From contig NZ_STGI01000003.1 in the NCBI RefSeq assembly GCF_004804275.1, positions 186,001-250,000 on the forward strand: DNA of 64,000 bases, given 5' to 3'. Source of the stretch: Herbaspirillum sp. ST 5-3. Its GTDB lineage: Bacteria > Pseudomonadota > Gammaproteobacteria > Burkholderiales > Burkholderiaceae_D. The first letter of the stretch is position 1; each line of letters opens with the position of its first letter. Under the pieces are notes generated by a model that made no database searches, was not told the origin of the DNA, and saw only the letters and a list, made by a program, of their open reading frames with translations. Positions 17,384-27,241 of this stretch are shown one piece after another. Made by a program: the position numbers and the translations under genes.

Positions 17384-18055
17384 ATGACAACCGTGCAAAC
17401 CAATACTGTTTCCCCGGATCTGCTTGCGGCCGTGAATGGCACAAGAAAAACCGCCGCTTCCACCGCGGAGGAGGCGCAGGACCGATTCATGACCTTGCTG
17501 GTGACGCAGATGCGCAACCAGGATCCATTGAATCCGCTCGACAATGCGCAAGTCACTAGCCAGCTCGCCCAGCTTTCGACCGTGACAGGCATTGATAAGC
17601 TGAATGCGACGTTGCAGGCTTTGCAGGGCAGTTATCAGACCAGTCAGTCGCTGCAAGCCGCAAACATGATCGGCCATGGTGTGCTGGTTCCGGGTTCGAG
17701 CGTCAGTCTCGCGGACAGCAAGGCGGTGCTTGGCGTCGAGGTGACGGAACCCGCCGACAACGTGCGGGTCACCATACGCAATGCTGCCGGGCTCGCGGTG
17801 CATACCGTCGACCTCGGTGGAAAAGAAGCAGGCATGGTTCCGTTGACATGGGACGGGCAAACCGATAGCGGCGGTACCGCGCCGGATGGGGCTTATTCCT
17901 TTGATGTGACGGCCACGCGGGGCGGCAAGGCGATTCCCGCAACGGCGTTGTCCTTTGGCGTGGTGGGCAGCGTGACCACAGGCACCCAAGGCGTGAGCCT
18001 GAATGTGCCGGGTCTGGGGGCGGTCAACCTGTCCGACATCCGTCAAATCCTCTAA
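17384..18055 (+). CDS. flgD: Flagellar hook assembly cap protein FlgD
   Basis: Scaffold that caps the growing hook. The N-terminal conserved core (DRFMTLLVTQMRNQDPLNPLD, core QMRNQDPLNPLDN, residues about 30-52) is typical, followed by a Tudor/FlgD-Ig region around 75-200 (DGQTDSGGTAPDGAYSF). Length 223 aa. It precedes the hook gene flgE, which it helps polymerise. Confidence 0.96.
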   Translation: MTTVQTNTVSPDLLAAVNGTRKTAASTAEEAQDRFMTLLVTQMRNQDPLNPLDNAQVTSQLAQLSTVTGIDKLNATLQALQGSYQTSQSLQAANMIGHGVLVPGSSVSLADSKAVLGVEVTEPADNVRVTIRNAAGLAVHTVDLGGKEAGMVPLTWDGQTDSGGTAPDGAYSFDVTATRGGKAIPATALSFGVVGSVTTGTQGVSLNVPGLGAVNLSDIRQIL

Positions 18056-18091
18056 TCGACCAGCAGTTATCCAGAAAGCAAGGAGAACAAG

Positions 18092-19585
18092 ATGAGTTTT
18101 CAACAAGGGTTGAGCGGCCTGAATGCCGCATCCAAGAGTCTGGAAGCGATCGGTAACAACGTCGCTAACTCCAACACAGTCGGTTTCAAGGCTTCCCAGG
18201 CGCAGTTTGCAGACGTATTTGCGAACTCTTTGTCCGGTGCAGGCACGGGGCAGGTCGGTATTGGCGTCAAGGTGGCAACGGTCTTTCAGCAGTTCACGCA
18301 AGGCAACATCTCATCGTCCAATAATCCGCTCGATCTCGCGATCAACGGCGGTGGCTTTTTCCGCATGAGCAATCAGGGCACTATCACGTACGGCCGCAAC
18401 GGTCAGTTTCAGCTGAACAAGGACGGATACATCGTCAATTCCAGCGGTGCACATTTGACCGGCTACAGCGTGAATTCAAGCGGTGTTCTGAACACAGGGC
18501 AGCCGACCGATCTGCAAATGGACAGCAGGGATCTCGATCCCTCCGCAACGACGCAAGTTCAGGCAGTCTTGAACCTGGATTCCCGCAATACGGTGCCGAC
18601 CAACACCCCGTTCGACGTGACCGATGCGCGAAGCTACAACAATGCGACTTCGGTGAGCGTGTATGACAGCCTGGGCAACGCGCATGTGCTCCAGACGTTC
18701 TACGTCAAGACAGGGCCGGGCGACTGGGATGTGTACGCGTCCAACGACGGCACCGAAGTCGCGCAACTGCAGGCGACGCCGCTTGCCATCACGGCCGCAG
18801 CGGCTGGTGGGGCAACGGATGTCTCCATCCTTACCGCTGCTTGGGCGCCTACCGTGGCAGCCGCAACGGCAGCAGGCGATGCGGCTACACTCGCAGCGTG
18901 GACGGCCGCCAGCACGGCGGGCTCACCGGAACTGACCGCCATCTCCGATGCGATGGCTGCTTCCGGGGCGACGTCAGACACGATCGGCGCCGTCGCAGCA
19001 GGGACCGTACCGCCACGCCGTCTCGGCACGCTGATGTTCGATTCCGGCGGACATCTTGACGAAGCAGCGATGACTGCGGCTGGAACAACATTGCCTTTGT
19101 CCGCGTCGCTACCGATCTATCCGTCCACCGATGCAACCGACCCTCTCGTGCTCAACATCGAGTATGAAGGTACGACCCAGTTCGGCTCCAATTTCGGTGT
19201 CAACGAGCTTAGCCAGGACGGCTACGCATCGGGCCGGCTGTCCGGCTTTAACGTCGGCAGCGACGGCACGATTGTCGGCCGCTACACCAACGGCCGGTCG
19301 GCCACGCTCGGGCAAGTGGCGCTGGCTAACTTCAGGAATCCGAACGGTCTGCAGCCGCTGGGCAACAATGTGTGGGCAGCGACCTCGACTTCCGGCGATG
19401 AACTGATCGGTTCGCCCGGCTCAAGCAGCCTGGGTGTCTTGCAGTCCTCCGCTGTGGAAGATTCCAACGTGGACCTGACCGCGGAGCTGGTCAACATGAT
19501 TACCGCACAGCGCGTCTACCAGGCCAATGCGCAAACCATCAAGACGCAGGACCAGGTGTTGCAGACGCTGGTGAATCTGAGGTAA
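18092..19585 (+). CDS. flgE: Flagellar hook protein FlgE
   Basis: Hook subunit. The N-terminal motif (SKSLEAIGNNVANSNTVGFK, core IGNNVANSNTVGF) and C-terminal motif (DLTAELVNMITAQRVYQANA, core ELVNMITAQRVYQ) are conserved. At 497 aa it is longer than the roughly 400 aa of enterobacterial FlgE; the excess is an Ala-rich insert near residues 233-307 (AAAAGGATD to VPPRRLG) in the surface-exposed D2-like part. AGGAG precedes the start. Confidence 0.96.
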   Translation: MSFQQGLSGLNAASKSLEAIGNNVANSNTVGFKASQAQFADVFANSLSGAGTGQVGIGVKVATVFQQFTQGNISSSNNPLDLAINGGGFFRMSNQGTITYGRNGQFQLNKDGYIVNSSGAHLTGYSVNSSGVLNTGQPTDLQMDSRDLDPSATTQVQAVLNLDSRNTVPTNTPFDVTDARSYNNATSVSVYDSLGNAHVLQTFYVKTGPGDWDVYASNDGTEVAQLQATPLAITAAAAGGATDVSILTAAWAPTVAAATAAGDAATLAAWTAASTAGSPELTAISDAMAASGATSDTIGAVAAGTVPPRRLGTLMFDSGGHLDEAAMTAAGTTLPLSASLPIYPSTDATDPLVLNIEYEGTTQFGSNFGVNELSQDGYASGRLSGFNVGSDGTIVGRYTNGRSATLGQVALANFRNPNGLQPLGNNVWAATSTSGDELIGSPGSSSLGVLQSSAVEDSNVDLTAELVNMITAQRVYQANAQTIKTQDQVLQTLVNLR

Positions 19586-19616
19586 TGAGCGCTAGCCGAT
19601 AGCAAGGGAGAACCGG

Positions 19617-20360
19617 ATGGATCGCCTTATTTATACCGCCATGACCGGCGCGAAGCATATCCTGGAGAAGCAGGCGAATACGTCGAACAATCTCGCGAAT
19701 GCGTCGACGACCGGCTTCCGCGCGCAACTCGATTCGTTCCGCGCCGTGCCTGTGCTTGGAGCGGCGCTGCCGACGCGCGCGTTTGTGGTCGATTCAACGG
19801 TCGGCACCGATTTCGGCGCAGGCCCGATTCAGCAAACCGGACGAGATCTTGATGTCGCGGTGCAGGGCAAGGGATGGATTGCCGTGCAACTGGAAGACGG
19901 AACCGAAGGCTACACGCGCAACGGCAGCCTCAAATTGAGCGAGAACGGCGTGCTGCAAACCCAGACCGGTATTCCGGTAATGGGCGACGGCGGTCCGATT
20001 GCGATTCCGCCCGACGTGTCGATATCGGTTGCCAAGGATGGCACAGTGACGGCCATAGCGACAGGGTACAAACCTGGCGCAGCAACCGTGCTGGGGCGAA
20101 TCAAGCTGGTCAATCCTCCCGAGGAAAACCTTGCGCGAGGCGACGACGGTTTGTTCCGAATGAAGGATGGCAGCGAGGCAGATGCGGATGCCGGCGTCAC
20201 GCTGATCGGCGGCGCGCTGGAAGGAAGCAACGTCAATGTGGTTGATGCAATGGTGAACATGATCGATCTCGCTCGACAGTTCGAGATGCACATGAACTTG
20301 ATGAAGAACGCGGAGAGCAACGAGACGAAAGCCAGTCAGCTCTTGTCGCTGACAGGTTGA
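19617..20360 (+). CDS. flgF: Flagellar basal-body rod protein FlgF
   Basis: Proximal/middle rod subunit. N-terminal MTGAKHILEKQANTSNNLAN (core QANTSNNLANASTTGFRA), central DLDVAVQGKGWI and C-terminal NVNVVDAMVNMIDLARQFE motifs are as expected. Length 247 aa. GGAGAACC precedes ATG 19617. Lies between flgE and flgG. Confidence 0.96.
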   Translation: MDRLIYTAMTGAKHILEKQANTSNNLANASTTGFRAQLDSFRAVPVLGAALPTRAFVVDSTVGTDFGAGPIQQTGRDLDVAVQGKGWIAVQLEDGTEGYTRNGSLKLSENGVLQTQTGIPVMGDGGPIAIPPDVSISVAKDGTVTAIATGYKPGAATVLGRIKLVNPPEENLARGDDGLFRMKDGSEADADAGVTLIGGALEGSNVNVVDAMVNMIDLARQFEMHMNLMKNAESNETKASQLLSLTG

Positions 20361-20438
20361 CGGTTGAATGAAAATGGAAACAACGCTTTGGCATTGCGGA
20401 ACTTGCCTGATTGATCAAGCTGGCTTATTGGAGAAAAA

Positions 20439-21227
20439 ATGATTCGTTCATTGTGGATATCGAAAACCGGTCTGGACGCGCAGCAGACGCAGATGGATAC
20501 GATCGCCAATAACCTGGCCAACGTGAGCACCGCCGGCTTCAAGCGTTCGCGCGCTGTTTTCGAAGACCTGCTGTACCAGACGGTGCGGCAGCCCGGCGCG
20601 CAATCTTCGCAGCAGACGCAGCTGCCGAGCGGCCTGCAAGTCGGCACCGGTGTGCGCGCGGTCGCGACGGAGCGCATCTTCACTCAGGGTAACCTGCAGC
20701 AGACCGGCAATGAAAGAAATGTTGCGATCCAGGGTGCCGGTTTTTTCCAGGTATTGATGCCGGACGGTACAACTGCCTACACCCGCGATGGCTCGTTCCA
20801 GGTCGACAGCCAGGGACAACTGGTGACCTCCAGCGGCTTCGTGGTGCAGCCGGCAATCACGATCCCGCAAAACGCACAAAATATTACGATAGCCCGTGAC
20901 GGGACCGTGTCGGAGACGCACCTGACTACCAACGGTACGGTGACCACACAGGTTGGCACCCTGCAATTGAGCACTTTCGCCAACCCCGCCGGACTCGAGG
21001 GAAAGGGTGAGAACCTGTATGTGGAAACCACGGCATCGGGAACGCCCAATACCAACACGCCGGGCACCAATGGCGCCGGAACGCTCGCGCAGGGTTATGT
21101 GGAAACATCGAATGTCAACGTGGTCGAGGAACTGGTCAATATGATCCAGACTCAGCGCGCTTATGAAATCAACAGCAAGGCAATCACGACATCCGATCAG
21201 ATGTTGCAGCGTCTGTCGCAACTCTGA
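20439..21227 (+). CDS. flgG: Flagellar basal-body distal rod protein FlgG
   Basis: Distal rod subunit. [20 protein letters not shown], with the core [19 protein letters not shown], is the usual N-terminus; [24 protein letters not shown] (core [15 protein letters not shown]) the C-terminus. Length 262 aa is conserved across the family. GGAG precedes the start. A 78-base gap separates it from flgF. Confidence 0.98.
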   Translation: MIRSLWISKTGLDAQQTQMDTIANNLANVSTAGFKRSRAVFEDLLYQTVRQPGAQSSQQTQLPSGLQVGTGVRAVATERIFTQGNLQQTGNERNVAIQGAGFFQVLMPDGTTAYTRDGSFQVDSQGQLVTSSGFVVQPAITIPQNAQNITIARDGTVSETHLTTNGTVTTQVGTLQLSTFANPAGLEGKGENLYVETTASGTPNTNTPGTNGAGTLAQGYVETSNVNVVEELVNMIQTQRAYEINSKAITTSDQMLQRLSQL

Positions 21228-21251
21228 CGGTTTCTGTTTGGCGGGGGTGAG

Positions 21252-21923
21252 ATGAAGAATTTTTCCGTGATGATGTGCTCGCTGCTTGCAGCAAGTGTGC
21301 TTGGGTGCACAACAGTGCCGGAATCCATTACCTACCAGCCTGGCGCGCGCCCGCAATCTGCGCCTGCGCCCGTAGCCGCTCCGGCAAATGGTGCGATCTT
21401 CCAATCCGCAGCTTACCGGCCAATGTTCGAGGATCGTCGCGCGCGCCTGGTTGGCGACATGCTGACGATTGTGATCAGCGAAAAGACCAGCGCGGGCAAA
21501 TCCAACGCGAATACCGGCAGCAAGTCCGGCAGCGTGGAATTCGGCGCACCAACCTTGTTTGGCGTACCGTCAACCACGACCGCCAAGGCGGCGATTTCCG
21601 CGTCCGGCGACAACAAGTTCGAAGAGAAGGGCTCGATCAGCTCCAGCAATACCTTCAGCGGGACAATTACCGCTACCGTAATGGAAGTACTGCCGAACGG
21701 GAATCTGCTCGTGAGTGGCGAAAAGCAGGTCGCGTTCGACAAGGGCATCGAATATGTCCGCTTCTCCGGAATAGTGAATCCGGATTACATTGCGAGCGGC
21801 AATGTCGTGTACTCGACCCAAGTCGCGGATGCGCGCGTCGAGTACCGAACCAACAGCCGCATCGACAAGGCGGAAATGATGTCGCAATTCGCTCGCTTTT
21901 TCCTGAGTCTGATGCCGCTCTGA
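21252..21923 (+). CDS. flgH: Flagellar L-ring lipoprotein FlgH
   Basis: Outer-membrane ring of the basal body. Lipoprotein signal peptide with lipobox ASVLGC, lipidated Cys at residue 20. The conserved core includes FEDRRARLVGDMLTIVISEKTSA (core VGDMLTIVISEKTSA) and the C-terminal SRIDKAEMMSQFARFF. Length 223 aa is typical. It is directly followed by flgI, its P-ring partner. Confidence 0.96.
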   Translation: MKNFSVMMCSLLAASVLGCTTVPESITYQPGARPQSAPAPVAAPANGAIFQSAAYRPMFEDRRARLVGDMLTIVISEKTSAGKSNANTGSKSGSVEFGAPTLFGVPSTTTAKAAISASGDNKFEEKGSISSSNTFSGTITATVMEVLPNGNLLVSGEKQVAFDKGIEYVRFSGIVNPDYIASGNVVYSTQVADARVEYRTNSRIDKAEMMSQFARFFLSLMPL

Positions 21924-21939
21924 CGCGGTGTGACAATCG

Positions 21940-23070
21940 ATGATGAAAATATTCTTCGCGCCGACCGCCAAGCAATTCCTGACGATTGCGTTGTCGGCCA
22001 TTTTCCTCTTCGCGGCCGAGGCCTGCCGTGCCGAGCGCTTGAAAGACCTCGCCTCGATTCAAGGCGTTCGCCAGAACCAATTGATCGGTTACGGGCTGGT
22101 TGTCGGCCTCGATGGCAGCGGCGACCAGACCACGCAGACGCCGTTCACGGTGCAAAGCGTCGTCAGCATGTTGCAGAGCTTGGGCGTCAATCTGCCACCC
22201 GGAGCCAGCCTGCAATTGAAGAACGTCGCAGCGGTGATGGTCACCGCATCCTTGCCTGCTTTTGCGCGCCCGGGGCAAACACTGGATGTCACCGTTTCGT
22301 CGATGGGCAATGCGAAAAGCCTGCGCGGCGGCACGCTGCTGATGACGCCGCTCAAAGGTGCGGACGGCCAGATCTACGGCATGGCGCAGGGTAACGTGCT
22401 GGTCGGCGGTGTGGGTGCATCGGCCAGCGGCAGCAAAACGCAGGTAAATCATTTGAGCGTCGGTCGCATTTCCACAGGTGCGACCGTCGAACGGGCGGTG
22501 CCTAGCTCCCTCGGCCAGGGCGACGTGATTTATCTGGAGCTCAACGATACCGATTTTTCTACGGCAAGTCGCGTGGTCGAGGCGGTGAACCGGCAGTTTG
22601 GCCCGGAAACCGCAGCCGCGCAGGATGGGCGCGTGATCCGTGTGCGTGCGCCGCTTGGCAGCGATGAACGTGTTGCTTTTCTCGGCGCTCTTGAAAGCAT
22701 GCAGGTGACCCCGGCACAAACCGTCGCGAAAGTGATCTTGAATGCGCGCACAGGGTCCGTCGTCATGAATCAGGCGGTGACATTGGATAATTGCGCGGTT
22801 TCCCACGGCAACCTGTCGGTGGTGATCAGTACGGAGCCCGTGATCAGCCAGCCGGCGCCATTCTCCAGTGGCCAGACGGTGATTGCATCGACTTCGCAAA
22901 TCGATATCAAAAAAGAGCCCGGCCAAGTGCTGTTGCTGAAGGGCGGCACCTCACTTGCCGACGTCGTCAAAGCGCTTAATGCGATTGGTGCCACGCCGCA
23001 GGACTTGCTAGCGATTTTGCAAGCGATGAAGGCGGCAGGATCCTTGCGCGCCGAACTCGAAATCATCTGA
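21940..23070 (+). CDS. flgI: Flagellar P-ring protein FlgI
   Basis: Periplasmic ring subunit. A signal peptide is visible (hydrophobic FLTIALSAIFLFAAEACRA, cleavage about residue 30). The conserved RLKDLASIQGVRQNQLIGYG and VVGLDGSGDQT are next. Length 376 aa is standard. Two adjacent ATG codons (21940, 21943) are possible starts. Its assembly needs FlgA, encoded divergently upstream. Confidence 0.97.
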   Translation: MMKIFFAPTAKQFLTIALSAIFLFAAEACRAERLKDLASIQGVRQNQLIGYGLVVGLDGSGDQTTQTPFTVQSVVSMLQSLGVNLPPGASLQLKNVAAVMVTASLPAFARPGQTLDVTVSSMGNAKSLRGGTLLMTPLKGADGQIYGMAQGNVLVGGVGASASGSKTQVNHLSVGRISTGATVERAVPSSLGQGDVIYLELNDTDFSTASRVVEAVNRQFGPETAAAQDGRVIRVRAPLGSDERVAFLGALESMQVTPAQTVAKVILNARTGSVVMNQAVTLDNCAVSHGNLSVVISTEPVISQPAPFSSGQTVIASTSQIDIKKEPGQVLLLKGGTSLADVVKALNAIGATPQDLLAILQAMKAAGSLRAELEII

Positions 23071-23082
23071 CGCAGGCACATC

Positions 23083-23949
23083 ATGGTCAGCCCCATCAAT
23101 CCGAATTCCAGTTTTGCGCTCGATGTCCATGGTGTGAGTGAACTGCAGAAGGCTGCGCGGGAAAATTCGCCGGAAGCGCTGAAAGCGACCGCCAAGCAAT
23201 TCGAAGCACTCTTCATGAACATGGTGCTGAAGAGCATGCGCGATGCGACGCCTCAAGATGGTATTTTCGACAGCGAACAGAGCAGGATGTATACCTCGAT
23301 GCTCGATCAGCAGTTGAGCCAGACCATGGCGTCCCGCGGTGTCGGGCTTGCCGACGTGCTGATTCGCCAACTGTCGAATGTCGTGAATGCGCAATCCCAA
23401 GGTTCTCAGGGCGGTGTTGCTGACGCACCTCGGGCTCCGCGCTCGGCGCCGGGGGCGATCGATTCGGACAGAGGCAATGCGTCCCAGCCGGCGCACGTGC
23501 GCGCATTCCAGGAACGGCTTGCACCGCATGCCGAGGAGGCCAGCCGCGCGACCGGCATACCGGCCAAATTCATGATTGCACAGGCGGCACTGGAAAGCGG
23601 ATGGGGACGCCGTGAAATCGTTGCGGCCGATGGCAACAACAGCCACAACCTGTTCAGCATCAAGGCAAGCGGTGGCTGGAAGGGCAGGGTGGTCGAGGCC
23701 GCCACAACCGAATACGTCAACGGCGTGCCCCAGACGCGCATGGAGAAGTTCCGCGCCTACGACTCCTATGCCGATGCATTCCGCGATTATGCCAAGCTAT
23801 TGCGCAGCAACCCGCGCTATGAAGAAGTACTGGCGAATGCGCGGGACGTCGCGGGCTTCGCGCAGGGATTGCAACGCGCCGGCTATGCAACTGATCCGAA
23901 TTACGCTGCCAAGCTCACGCGTATCATCACGCAGTCCTTGTCTGCTTGA
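23083..23949 (+). CDS. flgJ: Flagellar rod-assembly muramidase FlgJ
   Basis: Bifunctional protein: residues about 20-110 form the rod-cap scaffold (ATAKQFEALFMNMVLKSMRDA, core QFEALFMNMVLKSMRD); residues about 140-285 form a glucosaminidase-type peptidoglycan hydrolase (FMIAQAALESGWGRREI, with the catalytic-region Glu in ALESGWG). Length 288 aa fits the two-domain form found in beta- and gammaproteobacteria. It locally opens the cell wall for the rod. Confidence 0.95.
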   Translation: MVSPINPNSSFALDVHGVSELQKAARENSPEALKATAKQFEALFMNMVLKSMRDATPQDGIFDSEQSRMYTSMLDQQLSQTMASRGVGLADVLIRQLSNVVNAQSQGSQGGVADAPRAPRSAPGAIDSDRGNASQPAHVRAFQERLAPHAEEASRATGIPAKFMIAQAALESGWGRREIVAADGNNSHNLFSIKASGGWKGRVVEAATTEYVNGVPQTRMEKFRAYDSYADAFRDYAKLLRSNPRYEEVLANARDVAGFAQGLQRAGYATDPNYAAKLTRIITQSLSA

Positions 23950-23979
23950 TAAGCAAACTATAAATTTGCCGTCATTGCC

Positions 23980-24006
23980 TCAAGTTCCGCCGCATCCTGC
24001 CGATCA
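23980..24006 (+). promoter_or_regulatory. Sigma-28 promoter of flgK-flgL
   Basis: -35 TCAAGTTC (23980-23987; 6 of 8 against TAAAGTTT), 11-bp spacer, -10 GCCGATCA (23999-24006; 7 of 8 against GCCGATAA). It lies 30 bases before the flgK start, in the only real gap of the late part of the flg operon, as expected for a late gene. Confidence 0.75.
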
Positions 24007-24036
24007 TCAAGATATCTCTATATAGAAGAAAACACC

Positions 24037-25995
24037 ATGGGCTCAAGCATTCTAGGCGTTGGTCAGAGCGCGCTGGCTGCAGCACAGGCCGGGCTTGTCA
24101 CCACCGGCCATAACATTGCCAACGCGTCCACGCCGGGATATTCGCGGCAGATGGTGATTCAAGGCTCGGCGGGCTCGCAGGACGCGGGCTTCGGTTTTGT
24201 TGGAAAAGGAACAACGGTTACCGACGTCAAGCGAGTGTTCAACGATCTTCTGGCGAGTCAGGTTCGGTCCGCGGAAACGACGAAGAACCAGGTCGAAACG
24301 TATTACGCGCAGATCAGCCGTATTAACAATCAGCTCGCCGACCCCGATGCAGGCTTGTCGCCGGCATTGCAGGACTTCTTCAAGGGCGTACAGGACATGG
24401 CGGCAAACCCAAGCGCGGCGGCATCGCGCCAGACGGTCTTGTCGACGGCGCAAACTCTTGCTGCCCGCTTTCAGAGTCTCTCCGGACAACTTAGCGAGGT
24501 GATGGAGAGCGTCAACGGTCAGATTCAATCCAGTGTCAGCTCCATTAACGTTTATGCGAAGCAAATCGCGACGCTGAACGATGCGATTGAAAAGGCGCAG
24601 GGAAATGGTGAGGGCAAGGCATCCAATGACCTCCTTGATCAGCGTGACCTGGCGGTCACCGAGTTGAGCAAGGAGGTCAAAACAACCGTCGTCAAGCAAG
24701 GCAACAGCTATAACGTATTCGTCGGAAACGGCCAGCCGCTGGTAGTTGGTGCTCAGCCTTACAATCTCGTGTCGACAAGCTCAACGACCGATCCCGGCCG
24801 GTCGGCTGTTGGATATGTATCCGATGGCACGGTCATTACCCTGCCTGAAAGCAGTCTTCCCGGCGGCAAGCTCGGCGGCTTGCTCGAGTTTCGCGCCAAT
24901 TCGCTGGATTCGGCGCAAAATTCGCTGGGTCGGATCGCAATCGGACTGGCGATGACCTTTAATGCGCAACATGCGTTGGGCGTGGATTTGTCCGGCGCGG
25001 CCGGTGGCGATTTTTTCACTGCGGCCGATCCGCGCGTCGATCGAAGCTCGACAAATGCGGCGAGCAGCGACAAGATCACCGCAAGCATTTCCAATCCCGA
25101 CCAATTGAGCGGCAGCGATTACCGTGTGAAGGTCGTCGGTTCCAACTTTGTAGTAACGCGTCTTTCGAACAATGAAAATCTCGGTGGAGGGGCTCTTGGC
25201 ACGACCTTCAACGTCGAAGGCGTGGACATTGATACCTCCGGCACCTATGCCGACGGCGACGAGTTTGTGGTTCGTCCGACGGTCGATGGCGCATCCAACT
25301 TCAGGGCGGCGATCAGCGATGTCAGCAAGATCGCTGCCGCTGCACCGATCCTGGCCGCCGCGGCCGGTGCAAACAAAGGCTCCGGCAAGATCAGTGCCGG
25401 CTCCGTCAATTCCGGATTTACCAGTGCCAGCGCTGCTGCGCTTCCAGTGTCATTGACGTACAACGCTGGCTCGCCAAATACGCTGACCGGATTCCCCGCC
25501 ACGATGGCAGTCACGGTCACCAACGGCACGTCGTCGACCACGTTTGCGGCTGGCGCTCCCGTTACCTATACCGACGGCGCGACCATCAGCTTTGGGGGCA
25601 TGAGCTTTGTGGTCAGCGGCTCTCCTGCTGACGGCGACACATTCACGATCAGCCCGAACACCAGCGGGGTCACGGTCGGTGATGGACGCAATGCCGTCGC
25701 ACTAGGCCTTCTGCAATCAGGCAATACACTCGGCAATGGAACGACCAGCTATCAAGGGGCATACTCGCAATTGGTGAGCGCTATCGGCAACAAGACGCGC
25801 GAACTGGAAGTGACGAGCAATGCAGAGTCGCGGTACCTCGAGCAGGCGAACGCAGCCAACCAAGCCGAATCCGGCGTCAATTTGGATGAAGAAGCAACCA
25901 ACCTGATGCGCTATCAGCAAGCCTATCAGGCCGCGGCCAAAGTCATGCAGACTGCCAGCCAATTGTTCGACTTGCTGCTCAATCTCGGAACCTAA
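24037..25995 (+). CDS. flgK: Flagellar hook-associated protein 1 FlgK
   Basis: Hook-filament junction protein. The N-terminal helix (SALAAAQAGLVTTGHNIANA, core GHNIANASTPGYSRQ) and C-terminal helix (NLDEEATNLMRYQQAYQAAA, core EEATNLMRYQQAYQA) are conserved. At 652 aa it is longer than the 547 aa of Salmonella; the extra lies in the variable middle (about residues 340-560), Ala/Gly/Ser/Thr rich, including GGMSFVVSGSPADGDTFTI. FlgN is its chaperone. Confidence 0.96.
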   Translation: MGSSILGVGQSALAAAQAGLVTTGHNIANASTPGYSRQMVIQGSAGSQDAGFGFVGKGTTVTDVKRVFNDLLASQVRSAETTKNQVETYYAQISRINNQLADPDAGLSPALQDFFKGVQDMAANPSAAASRQTVLSTAQTLAARFQSLSGQLSEVMESVNGQIQSSVSSINVYAKQIATLNDAIEKAQGNGEGKASNDLLDQRDLAVTELSKEVKTTVVKQGNSYNVFVGNGQPLVVGAQPYNLVSTSSTTDPGRSAVGYVSDGTVITLPESSLPGGKLGGLLEFRANSLDSAQNSLGRIAIGLAMTFNAQHALGVDLSGAAGGDFFTAADPRVDRSSTNAASSDKITASISNPDQLSGSDYRVKVVGSNFVVTRLSNNENLGGGALGTTFNVEGVDIDTSGTYADGDEFVVRPTVDGASNFRAAISDVSKIAAAAPILAAAAGANKGSGKISAGSVNSGFTSASAAALPVSLTYNAGSPNTLTGFPATMAVTVTNGTSSTTFAAGAPVTYTDGATISFGGMSFVVSGSPADGDTFTISPNTSGVTVGDGRNAVALGLLQSGNTLGNGTTSYQGAYSQLVSAIGNKTRELEVTSNAESRYLEQANAANQAESGVNLDEEATNLMRYQQAYQAAAKVMQTASQLFDLLLNLGT

Positions 25996-26006
25996 GGCGA
26001 TTCATC

Positions 26007-27212
26007 ATGCGCATCAGCACCAATACCATTTTCGAGAAAGGCGCTACCCGTCTGGGGGAAGCGCAGGCGAGCTTGTCCAAGACCCAGGAGCAAATTGCGA
26101 CAGGGCGCCGCATTCTTACCCCGGCAGATGATCCGGTCGCGGCGGCCCAGGCACTTGAGCTGACGCAGTCGCAATCGATCAATAGTCAGTTCGCGGTCAA
26201 TCGCAAGAACGTCAAGAATTCGCTCGGCATCGAGGAGGCGACCTTGCAGGGGGTCACGAGCCTGATCCAGGACGTGCAAACCATGGCGGTGAATGCAGGT
26301 AGCGGCGTGCTGGATAACGAGCAACGATCATATCTTGCGACCGAGTTGAGTCAACGGCTTGACGAACTGGTGGGCCTTGCAAACACCCGTGATGGCGCCG
26401 GAAATTATGTTTTTTCCGGCTTCAGCACTGCAACGCAACCGTTTGCGAGAACATCGGCAGGGGCTTCCTACGCAGGCGATCAGGGAGCGCGCATGCTGCA
26501 GGTCGGACCATCCCGACAAATGGCCATGAGCGATTCGGGCTCCGCGATCTTCCAGAGTATCAAGACCGGCAACGGGACAACGGTAACCTCCGCCGCAAGT
26601 ACCAACAGCGGTTCGGGAATCATTTCGAATGCTACACTTGTCGGCGCATCCACCGGCGATGAATATGCCATTGTGTTCACGAGCGCTACACAGTTCACCA
26701 TCAATAACGTGACGACGAATACAACTGTCTCCACGGGCAACAATTATGTGAGCGGCCAGGCGATTACAGTCGGCGAGTATCAGCTCACCATCACGGGCAG
26801 CCCGAGCGCGACGGCACCTGCCGATACCTTCAGCGTCAAGCCAAGTGATAACCAGGACCTGTTCGCGACCTTGACGAACCTGATCGGAGTTTTGAACGGC
26901 TCCACCTCCGGATCGGCTGGCCAGGCAAAATTGACTAATGGCTTGAACACGGCGCTTAACAACCTCGGAAACGCGCTGGATAACGTGCTCACAGTACGTG
27001 CGTCTGTCGGTGCGCGCCTGAAGGAACTCGATTCATTGGATAGCCAAGGTGATGACCGTGATATCCAGTATGCACAGTCGCTGCAGCAATTGCAGGACTT
27101 GGACTACACGAAGGCAATCACCGATCTGACCAAGCAGCAAACGATGCTTCAAGCCGCGCAGCAAGCCTTTGTGAAGACGGCGAACCTCTCATTGTTCAGC
27201 TACCTCCAGTGA
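26007..27212 (+). CDS. flgL: Flagellar hook-associated protein 3 FlgL
   Basis: Second hook-filament junction protein. The flagellin-like N-terminus (MRISTNTIFEKGATRLGEAQ, core STNTIFEKGA) and C-terminus (YTKAITDLTKQQTMLQAAQQA, core LTKQQTMLQAAQQAF) are intact. Length 401 aa, longer than the 317 aa of Salmonella because of a Ser/Thr-rich insert near residues 180-280. Last gene of the flg cluster, converging on fliR. Confidence 0.95.
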   Translation: MRISTNTIFEKGATRLGEAQASLSKTQEQIATGRRILTPADDPVAAAQALELTQSQSINSQFAVNRKNVKNSLGIEEATLQGVTSLIQDVQTMAVNAGSGVLDNEQRSYLATELSQRLDELVGLANTRDGAGNYVFSGFSTATQPFARTSAGASYAGDQGARMLQVGPSRQMAMSDSGSAIFQSIKTGNGTTVTSAASTNSGSGIISNATLVGASTGDEYAIVFTSATQFTINNVTTNTTVSTGNNYVSGQAITVGEYQLTITGSPSATAPADTFSVKPSDNQDLFATLTNLIGVLNGSTSGSAGQAKLTNGLNTALNNLGNALDNVLTVRASVGARLKELDSLDSQGDDRDIQYAQSLQQLQDLDYTKAITDLTKQQTMLQAAQQAFVKTANLSLFSYLQ

Positions 27213-27220
27213 CGGCTGAT

Positions 27221-27241
27221 GGCGGCGACTATGGCGCCGCC
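27221..27241. terminator. Hairpin between convergent flgL and fliR
   Basis: A perfect 7-bp stem GGCGGCG/CGCCGCC with a 7-base loop lies 9 bases after the flgL stop and covers the last codons of fliR. It could work on both strands, but no T-run follows, so termination is a guess. Confidence 0.3.
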
